Source: Schaalia hyovaginalis (GTDB lineage Bacteria > Actinomycetota > Actinomycetes > Actinomycetales > Actinomycetaceae). Taken from it: a stretch of DNA of 64,000 nt. Under the pieces are notes generated by a model, which was not told where the DNA came from, made no database searches, and was given only the letters and a program-made list of their open reading frames with translations. Below, in pieces: positions 28,088-36,552 of the stretch. How positions within the stretch are numbered: the first letter of the stretch is position 1; every line of letters starts with the position of its first letter. A program made the translations under genes and the position numbers. The stretch covers positions 558,001-622,000 of the forward strand of contig NZ_JACHMK010000001.1 in NCBI RefSeq assembly GCF_014208035.1, written 5' to 3'.

Positions 28088-29496
28088 TGGACGCTCACGG
28101 TATTCCATACCGCCTCAGCGGTCATGTCCTCACCCGGCTCGACGAGTCGCGCCCACGCCGAGGGAATTGTGACCAAATCGTCGGCGGTCCACGACAGTCG
28201 GGCGATGGAGTCGGCCGGATTCTCTCCCAGGCTGTGTGCTTTCCCCATGTCGGAGATGAATATGACGGAGCCGAGGGTCCCGCCCGAGGACGCGCGGACG
28301 AGGGCGCCCGAACCGCCTCGGACGGTGACAGTGCCGCTCGGCTTCGTCATCGTGGTCGCGTCGGATCCGGTGCCGGTCCCCGAGGTGCCGAGGGCGGCCT
28401 TCGTCGCCTCCAGGGCATTCATCGACAGGAGTTCGGTACTCGCACCGGATTCGGTCAGGACGAGGTTCGCGCAGGGGACGGATTCGGTGTCGACGACCTT
28501 TTCGAGGTCGATCGTCGGGGGCCAGTCGGAGGGACCGAAGGACTCGGTCCCTCCCAGGTCCTGGATGTCGGCGAGGGACGCGGTGAGCGGATTCCCGGCA
28601 CTCCTGTAGGCGTCGGACAGCTCGTACATCTGGCGCGCGACGGATGACAGGGCAGCGATGCGACCGTTTCCTGTGACGATGTAGCTGCGGCTGGGCGAGC
28701 CGTCGTCAGCATCGTTGCGGACCTCGATGATGGTACCGATGCGGGCCGACGCGAGACGCTCGGGCATGTTCTCTGCGGGCAGTCCGGCGTCCTCGATCGA
28801 CAGGGGGGCCAGATCTGATCCTTTGACGAAGAGGTCGAGCCAAGCGGCCTCGACTTGGACCGGAGCCACCTGATCGAGGCCGAGGGCTCGGGCGGGGCCG
28901 AGGGTGCCGGTCGTGTCGAGCAGGTAGCGTGTGCCCCCGCTGATGAGGTACTGCCTGCCCTCGTTGGTGACGAGCGTGGAGCCCGCGATCGCCGTTCGTT
29001 CGAGAGTTCCGGCTACCCAGGTGTGGGTTCCCGAGGGGAGTGCGCAGGACAGCCATTTATCGGAGGCGAGGTCGGATGAAGAAGGGACGTCATCGGGGAT
29101 GCCGGTGATTCCGACTTGGGATCGTCGGGGGAGCCCTTCGATGGTCGAAGCCGACACGCTGCTCGTCTTGTACGAGCCCGGCTCTGACAGGAGCTTCGCG
29201 GAAGTGACGTTGGTGACCGGACGCAGGGACCCGTCGATCGTGTAATAGCGTGCGCCGGTCGATTTGACGACGATCATCGTCGAATTCTCCCAGCCTTGGG
29301 GCAGAGTCGGGGAGAAACGAGCCATGACCGCTGCGACGATGAGGATGAGCGCTGCGATGACGCCGCCGATGAGGATCGGACGCAGGCTGTTGGGTGCCTC
29401 GAGCTCCTTCCCCCCGGGGGTGCCGGATGAGAATGCGGTGACGAGGCGGCGTCGGTTGAAGCGCTCGGCTTCGAGGATGTCTTTGTTCGAGGGCAT
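28084..29496 (-). CDS. eccB: T7SS core component EccB
   Basis: 470 residues from ATG 29496 overlapping the eccD stop; the open frame upstream is antisense/shadow of eccD. Typical EccB order: N-terminal cytoplasmic segment with RFNRRRLVTAF, one span near residues 40-59 (PILIGGVIAALILIVAAVMA) and a large extracytoplasmic domain with repeated beta units and two Cys (LSCALP, VPCANL). EccB forms the periplasmic part of the ESX complex beside mycosin. Tight overlaps with eccD and mycP support one operon. Confidence 0.93.
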   Translation of the reverse strand: MPSNKDILEAERFNRRRLVTAFSSGTPGGKELEAPNSLRPILIGGVIAALILIVAAVMARFSPTLPQGWENSTMIVVKSTGARYYTIDGSLRPVTNVTSAKLLSEPGSYKTSSVSASTIEGLPRRSQVGITGIPDDVPSSSDLASDKWLSCALPSGTHTWVAGTLERTAIAGSTLVTNEGRQYLISGGTRYLLDTTGTLGPARALGLDQVAPVQVEAAWLDLFVKGSDLAPLSIEDAGLPAENMPERLASARIGTIIEVRNDADDGSPSRSYIVTGNGRIAALSSVARQMYELSDAYRSAGNPLTASLADIQDLGGTESFGPSDWPPTIDLEKVVDTESVPCANLVLTESGASTELLSMNALEATKAALGTSGTGTGSDATTMTKPSGTVTVRGGSGALVRASSGGTLGSVIFISDMGKAHSLGENPADSIARLSWTADDLVTIPSAWARLVEPGEDMTAEAVWNTVSVQ

Positions 29497-30806
29497 CAGA
29501 GCACGCCCCACACCATGGTGGTCAGAGGGAGGATCGCCAGGAGGACGATGATGCTCAGGCCGTCGGCTGTACGGGTGAGCCACGGGCGCATGCGGGCATT
29601 GACGACGTTGGCGGCCAAGAGGCAGGCGGCTATCGCGAGTGCTGCGATGACGATGCCTGGGACGAGTGAGGGATACGACCGGGCGGCAGCGACCATCGCC
29701 CATACGGTGAGCATCATCCCCGCGAGGACTCCGATGAGGACCTCGAGGCGGGAACGCAGCGAGCGCGTCGTCAGCATGAGGGCGGCGCCGGAGCATCCGA
29801 GGAGGAGGATCGACTCGGGGGATCCGAGCAGCAGGGGGGCGAGGAATCCCAGGGATAGGGAGACGCCTGCTTTGAGGGAGATGACGAAGATCTGCGAGGA
29901 GGAGATCCTCCCTTCGACCTCGGCGATGTTGACAGGCGCCATCGATTTGGGGCCCGTCACTCTGACGGGGATTTGGGCGAGGGCGAACCACGGGGCCGAC
30001 AGGGAGGTGATGAGGAGGGCGGCGAGCGTAAGGGACGCGATGTGATCGGCGGGGATCGTCGTGAAGGCTCCGACGGCGCCGTTGAGGGCCATTGTCGATC
30101 CGAGGACGAGTGGCGCCCCGATGATGGACCGCAGACGTGGGGGGAGGATGAGGAAACTCGCCGCCGCGATGAGGATGCCGATTCCACCGGCGAGCCAGGC
30201 GATCGGTCGCCAACCGCCGCCGACGAGAGTAATGCCGGCCGACATCATGAGCAGGGGCGCAGTGGCGAGCAGCGAGATGGCCCCGGCGAAAGAGGGGATT
30301 CTGATGACGACCGCGGCGGAGGCGGTGACGAGGAGGGCGCCGATGATTCCGATCGCGGCGGTGATGTACCCGTGCTCCGGGCTCAGGGCGAGCAGGAGGG
30401 CTGCGATGAGGACGAGCGCCGCGGAGGCATGCGAGGATAACTGGAGGGAATCGGAGGGCGTCCATTCGGTCGAGTTCTTCTCGACGCTGGATCCGACTGC
30501 TTCCACAAGATCGTCGTAGCGCAGATCGCGGGCGGAGTGCCCGATGGGTTCGAGGGTGAGGAGCGCGCCGGCTCGAATGTTCTGGTCGGGGAGCGACTTC
30601 GACTGGTCGAGCGTGCGACCGTCGGAGGCGACGACGTCGAATCCGTCGGAGACCGTGCGCGGGTCCATTCTCCCCATGGCGTCGACCATGCCGGGAATGG
30701 CCTCGGCGAGGGACACCGATTGCGGGATCGACATGTCGACGGTTTCGCCGGCAAAATTCACCGAGATCGGCATCAGGGCGGTGCTCGTTCGACTCAACGT
30801 GGTCAT
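29496..30806 (-). CDS. eccD: T7SS core membrane component EccD
   Basis: 436 residues from ATG 30806, preceded by GAAGGA; an in-frame ATG 10 codons upstream is less well placed. The N-terminal ~85 residues look ubiquitin-like (ISVNFAGETVDMSIPQSVSL ... TLEPIG). About ten to eleven hydrophobic spans follow. This is the EccD architecture; EccD lines the inner-membrane pore region of the ESX complex. First gene of an operon leading to eccB and mycP, divergent from the accessory genes at 30994. A second, distinct EccD-like gene sits at 39222. Confidence 0.9.
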   Translation of the reverse strand: MTTLSRTSTALMPISVNFAGETVDMSIPQSVSLAEAIPGMVDAMGRMDPRTVSDGFDVVASDGRTLDQSKSLPDQNIRAGALLTLEPIGHSARDLRYDDLVEAVGSSVEKNSTEWTPSDSLQLSSHASAALVLIAALLLALSPEHGYITAAIGIIGALLVTASAAVVIRIPSFAGAISLLATAPLLMMSAGITLVGGGWRPIAWLAGGIGILIAAASFLILPPRLRSIIGAPLVLGSTMALNGAVGAFTTIPADHIASLTLAALLITSLSAPWFALAQIPVRVTGPKSMAPVNIAEVEGRISSSQIFVISLKAGVSLSLGFLAPLLLGSPESILLLGCSGAALMLTTRSLRSRLEVLIGVLAGMMLTVWAMVAAARSYPSLVPGIVIAALAIAACLLAANVVNARMRPWLTRTADGLSIIVLLAILPLTTMVWGVL

Positions 30807-30993
30807 GGAGTCCTTCGCTTCCTTCGCGTGGCGCAAGTTCCCTCTCCTAGGCTAGTGGCTTCCCGGAGAAATCAGAATCTCGGCGGCCGATGAGCCCGGA
30901 CGATGTGTGATGAGGCGCTTCTTCCCCTTCCGTCGTCGATGCGGTTGTCATACAGTCGATCTGTAATGATCCGAAACAACAGGGAACAATCCA

Positions 30994-31327
30994 ATGACTC
31001 AATCGATTCCCCTCGATGAGGATCTCATTGCCGCTATCGCTCGACTCGAGAGCGTGGTCGGCGTGCTTGAAGGGGCGGCGCGCGAAGTACCCGAGACCGC
31101 CGAGGGGCGGGACGATACGGGAATGATCGCCATCGTCGTCAGGAATACGGGGTCGATCGCCGATCTGCCGATCGACTATCGCTGGCGTGATGACCTCGAT
31201 CCAGCCGAACTCGGGAGCGCACTCACCGCGGCGATCGGCGATGCTCGTTCAACGGCTCGTCGATGCCGACATGACCATCCTGCGTCTCCTGTCCACCTTG
31301 CACAGCCTGCACGGAAAGAAGGAATAA
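30994..31327 (+). pseudogene. YbaB-like T7SS accessory gene with a frameshift
   Basis: The first ~86 codons encode a YbaB-fold pattern: helix LIAAIARLESVVGVLEGAA, then GMIAIVVRNTGSIADLPIDY and a helix start LGSALTAAIGDAR. At about 31248-31252 the frame changes; the second frame continues as RLVDADMTILRLLSTLHSLH and ends at TAA 31327, three bases before the next start. Removing one base (TTC to TC) would rejoin them into a ~110-residue protein similar in kind to the product of 8268-8696. Start ATG at 30994 after AACAGGGAA. Confidence 0.65.
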
Positions 31328-31329
31328 CC

Positions 31330-31676
31330 GTGGCTCCCAAGATCAAAGCCGTGACCGACGCGATCCGCGCTGACGCTAGACTGTGGGACCAGCAGACGGC
31401 GCCTGCTCAACGCGCGGCTGCTGCGATTCAGCCCCTGAGCCTGGGAGCCATCGATATCCCACTCGCGGTCCTCGTCAAGGATGCGATCAACGACATCGTT
31501 CCTCTGCTCCATACACTCGCATCGGGTACGGGCCGGGGTGAGGCCGGGCCGCGTCGAAGCTCTCGACGGCGGCGAGCTCAATCGCGAACTCGCTCGTTGC
31601 GACCGGAGTCGGCCTGATCGTGTTCTACGCAGGCGTCGGAGCGCCCGCCGGAGCAGCTGCGGCGAGAAGGCCCTGA
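31330..31676 (+). pseudogene. Helical T7SS accessory gene with a frameshift before its membrane segment
   Basis: GTG 31330 begins MAPKIKAVTDAIRADARLWD, a helical Ala-rich protein reminiscent of ESX secretion-associated EspC-like proteins. Near 31540 (run CCGGGCC) the coherent frame is lost. In the next frame it resumes as AASKLSTAASSIANSLVATG followed by the hydrophobic GVGLIVFYAGVGAPAGAA and a stop at 31676. One extra G would restore a ~115-residue protein with a C-terminal membrane span. If the shift is real, the first frame runs on to 31617 with a basic tail of no clear sense. Confidence 0.6.
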
Positions 31677-31677
31677 T

Positions 31678-31776
31678 ATGGAGAAACGCGCGATCCGATA
31701 CATCCAGGAATACGAGGACGTCCCCGATCACGTCGCGCGCAGACTTGCACGAGCCCGCTTCGAGGAGATTCAATGA
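31678..31776 (+). CDS. Very small basic protein in the T7SS operon
   Basis: 32 residues, MEKRAIRYIQEYEDVPDHVA to the stop at 31776, with GAAGG eight bases before the ATG. It begins just after the preceding stop, and its TGA overlaps the next ATG (ATGA), which supports translation. Charged, helical, no known family. Confidence 0.5.
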   Translation: MEKRAIRYIQEYEDVPDHVARRLARARFEEIQ

Positions 31777-32102
31777 CCGATATCGGCATGCTCATCATCG
31801 CCGTCGCCGGACCGTCCCTCATCTGCCTGGCGCCGTTGGTTCTCTTTCCCATCGCAGAATTGCGCCGTGCGAAAGCGAATCGACAGTTTCAGTACAGTGA
31901 GTTCTTCGCTGTCCGATACGGCGGTTCCATTGAGCGGATGATCGCGGAATCACTCCTTGATAAGGAACTTCTCAACGAGTGGTGCTCGCAGGGGGCGCGG
32001 GGCGTCAAACGAGCCCGACACTACGTCGAGTTGTGGGATCCCGTCCCCCGGACCGTGGTCGACGAGTACCTGCGGAGGATCGGGACGGCCGTCCCGCGTT
32101 GA
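31773..32102 (+). CDS. Small membrane-anchored protein of the T7SS locus
   Basis: 109 residues. One N-terminal hydrophobic segment (MLIIAVAGPSLICLAPLVLF) is followed by a cytoplasmic ~85-residue helical domain with Arg/Glu pairs (SIERMIAESLLDKELLNEWC) and VELWDPVPRTVVDEYLRR. No family recognised. It ends the short operon starting at 30994 and precedes the two WXG100 genes, so a link to secretion is likely by position only. The 264 bases that follow up to 32366 hold no clear gene; TAGGGT near 32294 may be the -10 of the esx pair. Confidence 0.65.
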   Translation: MTDIGMLIIAVAGPSLICLAPLVLFPIAELRRAKANRQFQYSEFFAVRYGGSIERMIAESLLDKELLNEWCSQGARGVKRARHYVELWDPVPRTVVDEYLRRIGTAVPR

Positions 32103-32366
32103 TACGCGGCGGCGATGCGAACGCGTCGTCACCCTCGCTTCGGCGAGCGCGCCGTAGACGGCGCGCGCAGGAACACTCGTCCACGGGCGGCGCCTGTGTC
32201 GGCGACTCGCCGACTTTCCCCGCATGCGGACATCGCTTCGCCAACGCAGGACCTGGATCTCGTCCGGGGCGTAGACGCGGACCGTTCCCCTTGTCTAGGG
32301 TAACGAATGCCAACTGCGATGGGTGTGATCGGCATCCACTGCGCACCCCACGATGGAGGAGACAAC

Positions 32367-32678
32367 ATGGCAGGTCAGATTTCCGCGGCCGAGGGCGCGA
32401 TCCTCAAGGGTGCCGACACCGTGTCGGCGACCCGGGACGACCTCAAGGCGCGCATCACTACTGTCGAAAGCCAGATGGCTGCTATCGGTTCCAACTGGAC
32501 CGGTCCCGCAGCTACGGCGTTTCACGCCCTTATGGCCCGTTGGAACGAAGAGGCCTCGAAGGTGAACAACGCCCTCGTTCAGTTCGAGGACAACCTCCGT
32601 TCCGCTCAGCGCGACTACGACACCGCTGATCAGGAACAGGAAGCCACTTTCGCCAATCTCGCGAGCCGTCTCGGCTGA
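32367..32678 (+). CDS. WXG100 protein (EsxA-like)
   Basis: 103 residues from ATG 32367 with GGAGGAGA in front; the upstream open frame lacks a start signal. Helix-turn-helix with the turn GSNWTGPAAT (Trp44-Thr-Gly46). The C-terminal helix ends ATFANLASRLG; a YxxxD/E-type export signal is suggested by YDTADQE near residue 88. First of a pair with the gene at 32705 (26 bases apart), as in EsxA/EsxB heterodimers secreted by ESX systems. Confidence 0.93.
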   Translation: MAGQISAAEGAILKGADTVSATRDDLKARITTVESQMAAIGSNWTGPAATAFHALMARWNEEASKVNNALVQFEDNLRSAQRDYDTADQEQEATFANLASRLG

Positions 32679-32704
32679 CCCCGGTAGCAGAACAGGAAGA
32701 ACTC

Positions 32705-32989
32705 ATGGATCTCAAAGTCAACTACGGATCGCTCAGCACTGCTTCCGGCGATCTCAATGCCGGTGCCGCCGCCATTCAGTCCACCCTGGACAACATGGAT
32801 GCTGAGCTTCAGCAGCTCCACTCCAACTGGGAGGGCGATGCGCAAGAGGCCTACCTGATCGCCAAGCAGCAGTGGACCGAGGGCATGACCGGTATGCGCG
32901 ATGTCCTCGCGCAGATCTCGACCCTCGTCGATTCGGCCAACCAGTCGTACAACTCGACCGATTCGGCGAACGCTGCACGATTCCAGTGA
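32705..32989 (+). CDS. WXG100 protein (EsxB-like)
   Basis: 94 residues with the turn HSNWEGDAQEAY (Trp42-Glu-Gly44) and helices on both sides; the tail YNSTDSANAARF gives a YxxxD motif typical of T7SS export signals. It forms a pair with the preceding WXG100 gene and is closed by a strong terminator. Being short, abundant-type and paired, these two are the likely core substrates of the secretion system encoded around them. Confidence 0.94.
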   Translation: MDLKVNYGSLSTASGDLNAGAAAIQSTLDNMDAELQQLHSNWEGDAQEAYLIAKQQWTEGMTGMRDVLAQISTLVDSANQSYNSTDSANAARFQ

Positions 32990-33021
32990 ACGAATGGAGT
33001 TCATACTCCATTCACTCGTTC

Positions 33022-33056
33022 GGGCCCTGCATCCACAGTGGATGCAGGGCCCTTTT
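33022..33056 (+). terminator. Rho-independent terminator after the esx pair
   Basis: GGGCCCTGCATCCAC and its complement pair (33022-33036 with 33038-33052; the innermost bases must open to make a loop) and TTTT follows. It is the best-formed intrinsic terminator in the window and lies 33 bases past the WXG100 stop. Confidence 0.92.
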
Positions 33057-33062
33057 CCGGGT

Positions 33063-33097
33063 GCATGAGCCGTTTGGAGCGGCAGTCTCAAGTCTCA
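33063..33097. repeat. Solo copy of an insertion-sequence end
   Basis: 35 bases starting GCATGAGCCG and ending CAGTCTCAAGTCTCA match 38051-38085 with two differences. At the second site the motif is the right end of an IS1634-like remnant, so this copy is probably a scar of the same element family. Confidence 0.7.
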
Positions 33098-33139
33098 CCT
33101 GACTTGTGCAGGTTTAGTGGCCTCGAGGGTGTTGAGGAT

Positions 33140-33563
33140 TCATCGTGCGTGTGTGGGGAGGGCTGCTTGGGCGATGACGTGGTGTCCTCTGGGCAGTTCG
33201 ATGGTGACTTCGCGTAGGGGTTTGAGTGCGGTGACGAGTTTCTTGGTTGTGGTCCTGGTTGTCTGTTGGAGATAGCGGGCGACGGCTAGCTGTGCTGACC
33301 GGGGGAGTTGGTCAAGCGAGTGATGGGCCGCTTGACAGCTCGGCGTCGAATGCGTCGGTCGTCACCCGAGAACCGGAGGGGTGCTGGAGTTCGGACGGGG
33401 CCGCCACGACCGTTCGAATGTTGTGCGACAGGAGGGTTCGGGCGAGACCGTAACCGGTCGGGCTAGCTTCATAGATCGCTGCCGGCGGGCCGGGCAGGGC
33501 CTTGATCAATGCCGTCGCTTCTTCCGGATCGGGGCAGAGCCGGGGGCCCGCCAGAGCCCTCAC
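33140..33563 (-). pseudogene. Degenerate IS110-family transposase fragment
   Basis: The minus strand from 33563 encodes IKALPGPPAAIYEASPTGYG and RTVVAAPSELQHPSGSRVTT followed by DAFDAE, the pattern of the IS110/IS1111 DEDD transposase core (YEAGPTGYGL, APS, KTDARDA). The frame then breaks at 33312. Downstream of it another frame (LDQLPRSAQLAVARYLQQ) is open to 33140; whether that belongs to the transposase is unclear. N- and C-terminal domains are missing. No function expected. The remaining bases to 33691 hold no gene. Confidence 0.65.
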
Positions 33564-33691
33564 CCCAGACCGGGGTCACCCATACCGTCTAGGCCAGGCA
33601 ATGGGTATGACGAGGACAAGGACGGGCCGGCGGGAGTTTCCAGCTGAGTCTGCGGCCCCGCGTTTCGTCCCCGTTGGCGTCGGGAACATCC

Positions 33692-34225
33692 TCACGACTG
33701 CTTGAGACCCCTTTCCGCCGCCTGTTCGGCGAGGTCGTACGACAATTCGAAGTCCTCCTCCGGAACGAAGCAGAACACCGACGTGCCGCCACCGCCGGGC
33801 TCGTCCTCGGATCCCGTCATCGCATCCATGAGTATGAAGGTTCCGATGCCGCGGTCCTCGATCGATTGCCCGATCATCAGCCGCGTCGAGGCGAACCCTC
33901 CGCCGCCTTCTCCCATGCCCGTCAGATAGGACACGGACTGGCCGTCCTCGTCGGCAACGGACGCGGTGTAAGCGGGGCGGATCCTCGCACCGGGCCGCAG
34001 GACAGCGGTACCGGAAATACTGACGACGAGGCCATCGTCGCAGGTCACCTCTGCGGCGGAGCGGGTTCCGAGGGTCGGCGGGGCTTCGTCGGCCGAGGAC
34101 GACTGGCGACTGCTTTCGGCATGATTCGATTCGCGGGAGTCCGTGCCGGCGAAGCACCCCGTGAGCACCAGCGAACACATAACGGCGCCCGGCAACAGGC
34201 GTGCGGCGATGCGCGAATACTCCAT
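33692..34225 (-). CDS. Lipoprotein, paralogue of the adjacent 112-residue protein; candidate immunity
   Basis: 177 residues from ATG 34225 (GAGGAG upstream). Lipoprotein signal with lipobox LVLTGC, then a Ser-rich linker. The domain that follows shares VVSISGT-VLRPG, STRL-IG-SI-D and F-FVPE--FELS-E with the product of 34255-34593. No enzymatic motif. It is third in an operon behind the calpain-like effector, 29 bases after its paralogue. By position it may protect the cell surface from that protease; alternatively it is a substrate or partner. Confidence 0.75.
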   Translation of the reverse strand: MEYSRIAARLLPGAVMCSLVLTGCFAGTDSRESNHAESSRQSSSADEAPPTLGTRSAAEVTCDDGLVVSISGTAVLRPGARIRPAYTASVADEDGQSVSYLTGMGEGGGGFASTRLMIGQSIEDRGIGTFILMDAMTGSEDEPGGGGTSVFCFVPEEDFELSYDLAEQAAERGLKQS

Positions 34226-34254
34226 TACTGCTCCTCGTCGATTCGGATCAGCCA

Positions 34255-34593
34255 TTACGGCCTGGACGACGCGAGTTCCTCGGACAATTCGAACCCCCTC
34301 TTGGGGACGAATCGGAATGCCGCTGTCCCTCCCGAGCCGGGAAGGCCCCCGCCCGATCCGGGGGTCACGTCGAGCAGAGTGAAAGTACCTGCCGTCGAGT
34401 CCACGATGGATTCTCCGATCGCCAGACGGGTCGAGGGGAATCCTCCGCCATCGTTGTTGAGCCCCGTCAAATAGGCGACCAGTTCGCCGTTGTCAACGGT
34501 CGCATGGGACGTGTACATCGGAAACCTCCCCATGCCCGGGCGAAGAACCGTCGTGCCCGAGATACTGACGACGACTCCCCTATCATCCATCAT
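34255..34593 (-). CDS. Paralogue lacking a signal peptide; candidate intracellular immunity protein
   Basis: 112 residues. It starts MMDDRGVVVSISGTTVLRPG and is the unanchored version of the lipoprotein encoded next (shared STRLAIGESIVDSTAGTF and FRFVPKRGFELSEELA pattern), without signal peptide or span. GAGGAG lies upstream of the start. It lies 42 bases behind the calpain-like effector. One soluble and one lipid-anchored copy of the same domain could guard both sides of the membrane against one toxin; this is inference from arrangement. Confidence 0.7.
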   Translation of the reverse strand: MMDDRGVVVSISGTTVLRPGMGRFPMYTSHATVDNGELVAYLTGLNNDGGGFPSTRLAIGESIVDSTAGTFTLLDVTPGSGGGLPGSGGTAAFRFVPKRGFELSEELASSRP

Positions 34594-34635
34594 GTGTCAT
34601 CTCCTCAATTCGTTCGTCGAGGTTCCGATTCCGCA

Positions 34636-35997
34636 TCATGGAATGCGCCCCATTGATGTCGAACCGAAGTAGGTGCCGTAGTCCTCCCAGGACATCCTGA
34701 ATTCACCGTCGTCGGTCGCCCCGCCGCCGGCGATCGGATTGGAACCGTGAGGATTACACAGGACCACGCCGTTCTCATCGGCGTCAACCACCATGTACGC
34801 GTGACCGTCGTAGAGCCGGATCGTTTCTGGCTGCCCGTCGACAGTGACATTCACCGACGCCTGGCCATCCTTGTCATACGAACCGGCGCCCGTGGCTGTC
34901 TCAGTAGCGACCGGCTGTCCGTTGTCGAGCGCATCAATGATCTGCTGCTGCTCCTGGTGGGAGTAACCCGCCCCCCAACCGAAGACGCCCTGGCCGCCGC
35001 TGTTCACGGTCGTGGCGTCCTCACCGGTGACATCTTCAAGGGCCTCTTCAGGCCACCCACCCCATATGTCGTTGCCCTTGCCACCTGCGCCGCCAACTCC
35101 CTGCGGGTGGATCTGCCCGTACGCGGCTTCGAAGAGGGTGGCGATGCCCGCTTCTCCATCGTCTCCCTTGACACCATTGGCGTAGATATCTCTAACCAGG
35201 ACCGTTTGCGATGCAGAGGCATCGGGATGCAAAGGGTCGTCGTAGACCGTCACCAGGTAGCCGTCAATCGTCCCGTCGGCCGCATAATGAGGCGTGATAC
35301 AGCTGCGGAGCCAATCGTCTCCTTCATCAGTGTTCATCAGCGCCATGAGTGCGGACAGGTAGTAGCAGTCTCCAATAGCTCCTTGATTGACGTCACGGTA
35401 ACTGATATCGCCGCCTTTCAGCTGAGCATTAATCGCGTCGATTTCATCAGGCCTGAGTCCACGGCGATCCGAAGCCGACGTTGGATTCCCCTCGTTATCC
35501 ACTGCAACAGTCTCGAGATGCAGCGCCTCCCGCAATTCGGCCGCACACGTTGTCGCTGCCTGCTTCAAATGCCCGATGCGGAAGCGATATTCTCCGGCCA
35601 CATTGAACGCCGAAGGAAGCATGGCGTAGAAGAGGACGCTGCGGTCAGCGGGATCCGCCTCCTCCAGTCGCTGGTCCATGCGCTGCATTTCTGTTTGTAG
35701 AGCTTCGACAGCGGAATGCGTGGATGCTATCTCTCCTGCATAGATTTCGAGGCTCGTAGCTCCATCGCCAGTTCCGTCGGTCAGAGCAGCCGTGCGTCGA
35801 CGCATTTCGCTGAACGAGTTCTCATAAGCATCTCGCGCCTGGCCTTCCCAATTCGGGGCCATATTCGCCTGACTGGCGAATGACGTCTCGGCCGCTTCCA
35901 GCTTTGTCTTCGCGTCTCGGACCGACGAGGCCAAGGTATAGATCACATTCGCATCACCCGGGGCGTCTGCAACCATCGACGAAAAGATAGTGATCAT
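34636..35997 (-). CDS. T7SS effector: WXG100 domain fused to calpain-like cysteine protease
   Basis: 453 residues. Residues ~1-110 form a WXG100 helical hairpin with Trp50-Glu-Gly52 (PNWEGQARDAYEN); there is no Sec signal. A linker leads to a calpain (peptidase C2) core: Gln205 and Cys211 in NQGAIGDCYYLSALMAL, His399 in DGHAYMVVD and Asn415 in LCNPHG. This matches calpain order and spacing, with NPHG in place of NPWG. All catalytic residues are present, so activity is expected. Bacterial calpains are scattered and mostly uncharacterised. The operon is small helical protein - effector - two paralogous small proteins, the pattern of an effector/immunity cassette. Confidence 0.88.
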   Translation of the reverse strand: MITIFSSMVADAPGDANVIYTLASSVRDAKTKLEAAETSFASQANMAPNWEGQARDAYENSFSEMRRRTAALTDGTGDGATSLEIYAGEIASTHSAVEALQTEMQRMDQRLEEADPADRSVLFYAMLPSAFNVAGEYRFRIGHLKQAATTCAAELREALHLETVAVDNEGNPTSASDRRGLRPDEIDAINAQLKGGDISYRDVNQGAIGDCYYLSALMALMNTDEGDDWLRSCITPHYAADGTIDGYLVTVYDDPLHPDASASQTVLVRDIYANGVKGDDGEAGIATLFEAAYGQIHPQGVGGAGGKGNDIWGGWPEEALEDVTGEDATTVNSGGQGVFGWGAGYSHQEQQQIIDALDNGQPVATETATGAGSYDKDGQASVNVTVDGQPETIRLYDGHAYMVVDADENGVVLCNPHGSNPIAGGGATDDGEFRMSWEDYGTYFGSTSMGRIP

Positions 35998-36003
35998 CGC
36001 TTC

Positions 36004-36315
36004 TCACTCCGGAATCGTGGAATCCCAGTTGAAGGCGAGGGACCAGACCTGGACCCAGAACCAATCCTCGTCCTCTGCGAATTTAACGGTATCGGTGACG
36101 GCGAGGGATGTTCTGCTGCACCATTTTGAGATGGTTCCGCTTCGTTCTGCGAAGTCTGAACGAAAGATGTCGTACGCCAAGGCGACGATGGGCACGCCGA
36201 AAGCCGAGGGTCCGGGATTCGAGGGGAGTTCTAAGCCCGAGTAGGTCGTCTCCAGATCATCCAGGTGCGCCTTCAAACGGGACATTTCGTCGCTATTCAT
36301 GCTGAAATCCGCCAT
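36004..36315 (-). CDS. Small T7SS partner protein of the calpain-like effector
   Basis: 103 residues, start ATG 36315 with GAGGGAGCGCAGGT before it. The N-terminal ~30 residues are a charged helix (MNSDEMSRLKAHLDDLETTY); the middle is mixed; the tail WFWVQVWSLAFNWDS is unusually rich in Trp. No signal peptide. The effector starts six bases after its stop. In place and size it corresponds to the protein at 5254 in front of the lipase-like effector; I see no clear sequence similarity. Probably a targeting or chaperone subunit. Confidence 0.7.
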   Translation of the reverse strand: MADFSMNSDEMSRLKAHLDDLETTYSGLELPSNPGPSAFGVPIVALAYDIFRSDFAERSGTISKWCSRTSLAVTDTVKFAEDEDWFWVQVWSLAFNWDSTIPE

Positions 36316-36342
36316 ACCTGCGCTCCCTCGCCGCGGGGCTTC

Positions 36343-36371
36343 ACCTTAGCGTGCTCTCCTTGAACTATCAA
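36343..36371 (-). promoter_or_regulatory. Sigma-70-type promoter of the calpain effector operon
   Basis: On the minus strand TTGATA (36371-36366) and TAAGGT (36348-36343) are exactly 17 bases apart, with the ATG 28 bases downstream of the -10. This is one of the few near-consensus vegetative promoters visible in the window. Confidence 0.6.
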
Positions 36372-36552
36372 GGGAGGGAACTCGAACGACACGTGCTAGC
36401 GCCTCCCGCTACGGCTAACGATCGCTCGTCTGGGTAGTGTCCTTTATCGTGGTGTGGTTCGTGGTGGTCGGCCTGGTTGTTATGAGGTGGGTGTGGTCAT
36501 CGTGTGGTCTTTCGGGGAGACTCTCATATCCCACTCGAAAGGCGTCATCACG

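Noticed and set aside
29497..30465. N-terminal extension of the EccB frame
   Set aside because: Arg/Pro/His-rich and fully inside eccD; the EccB start overlaps the eccD stop.
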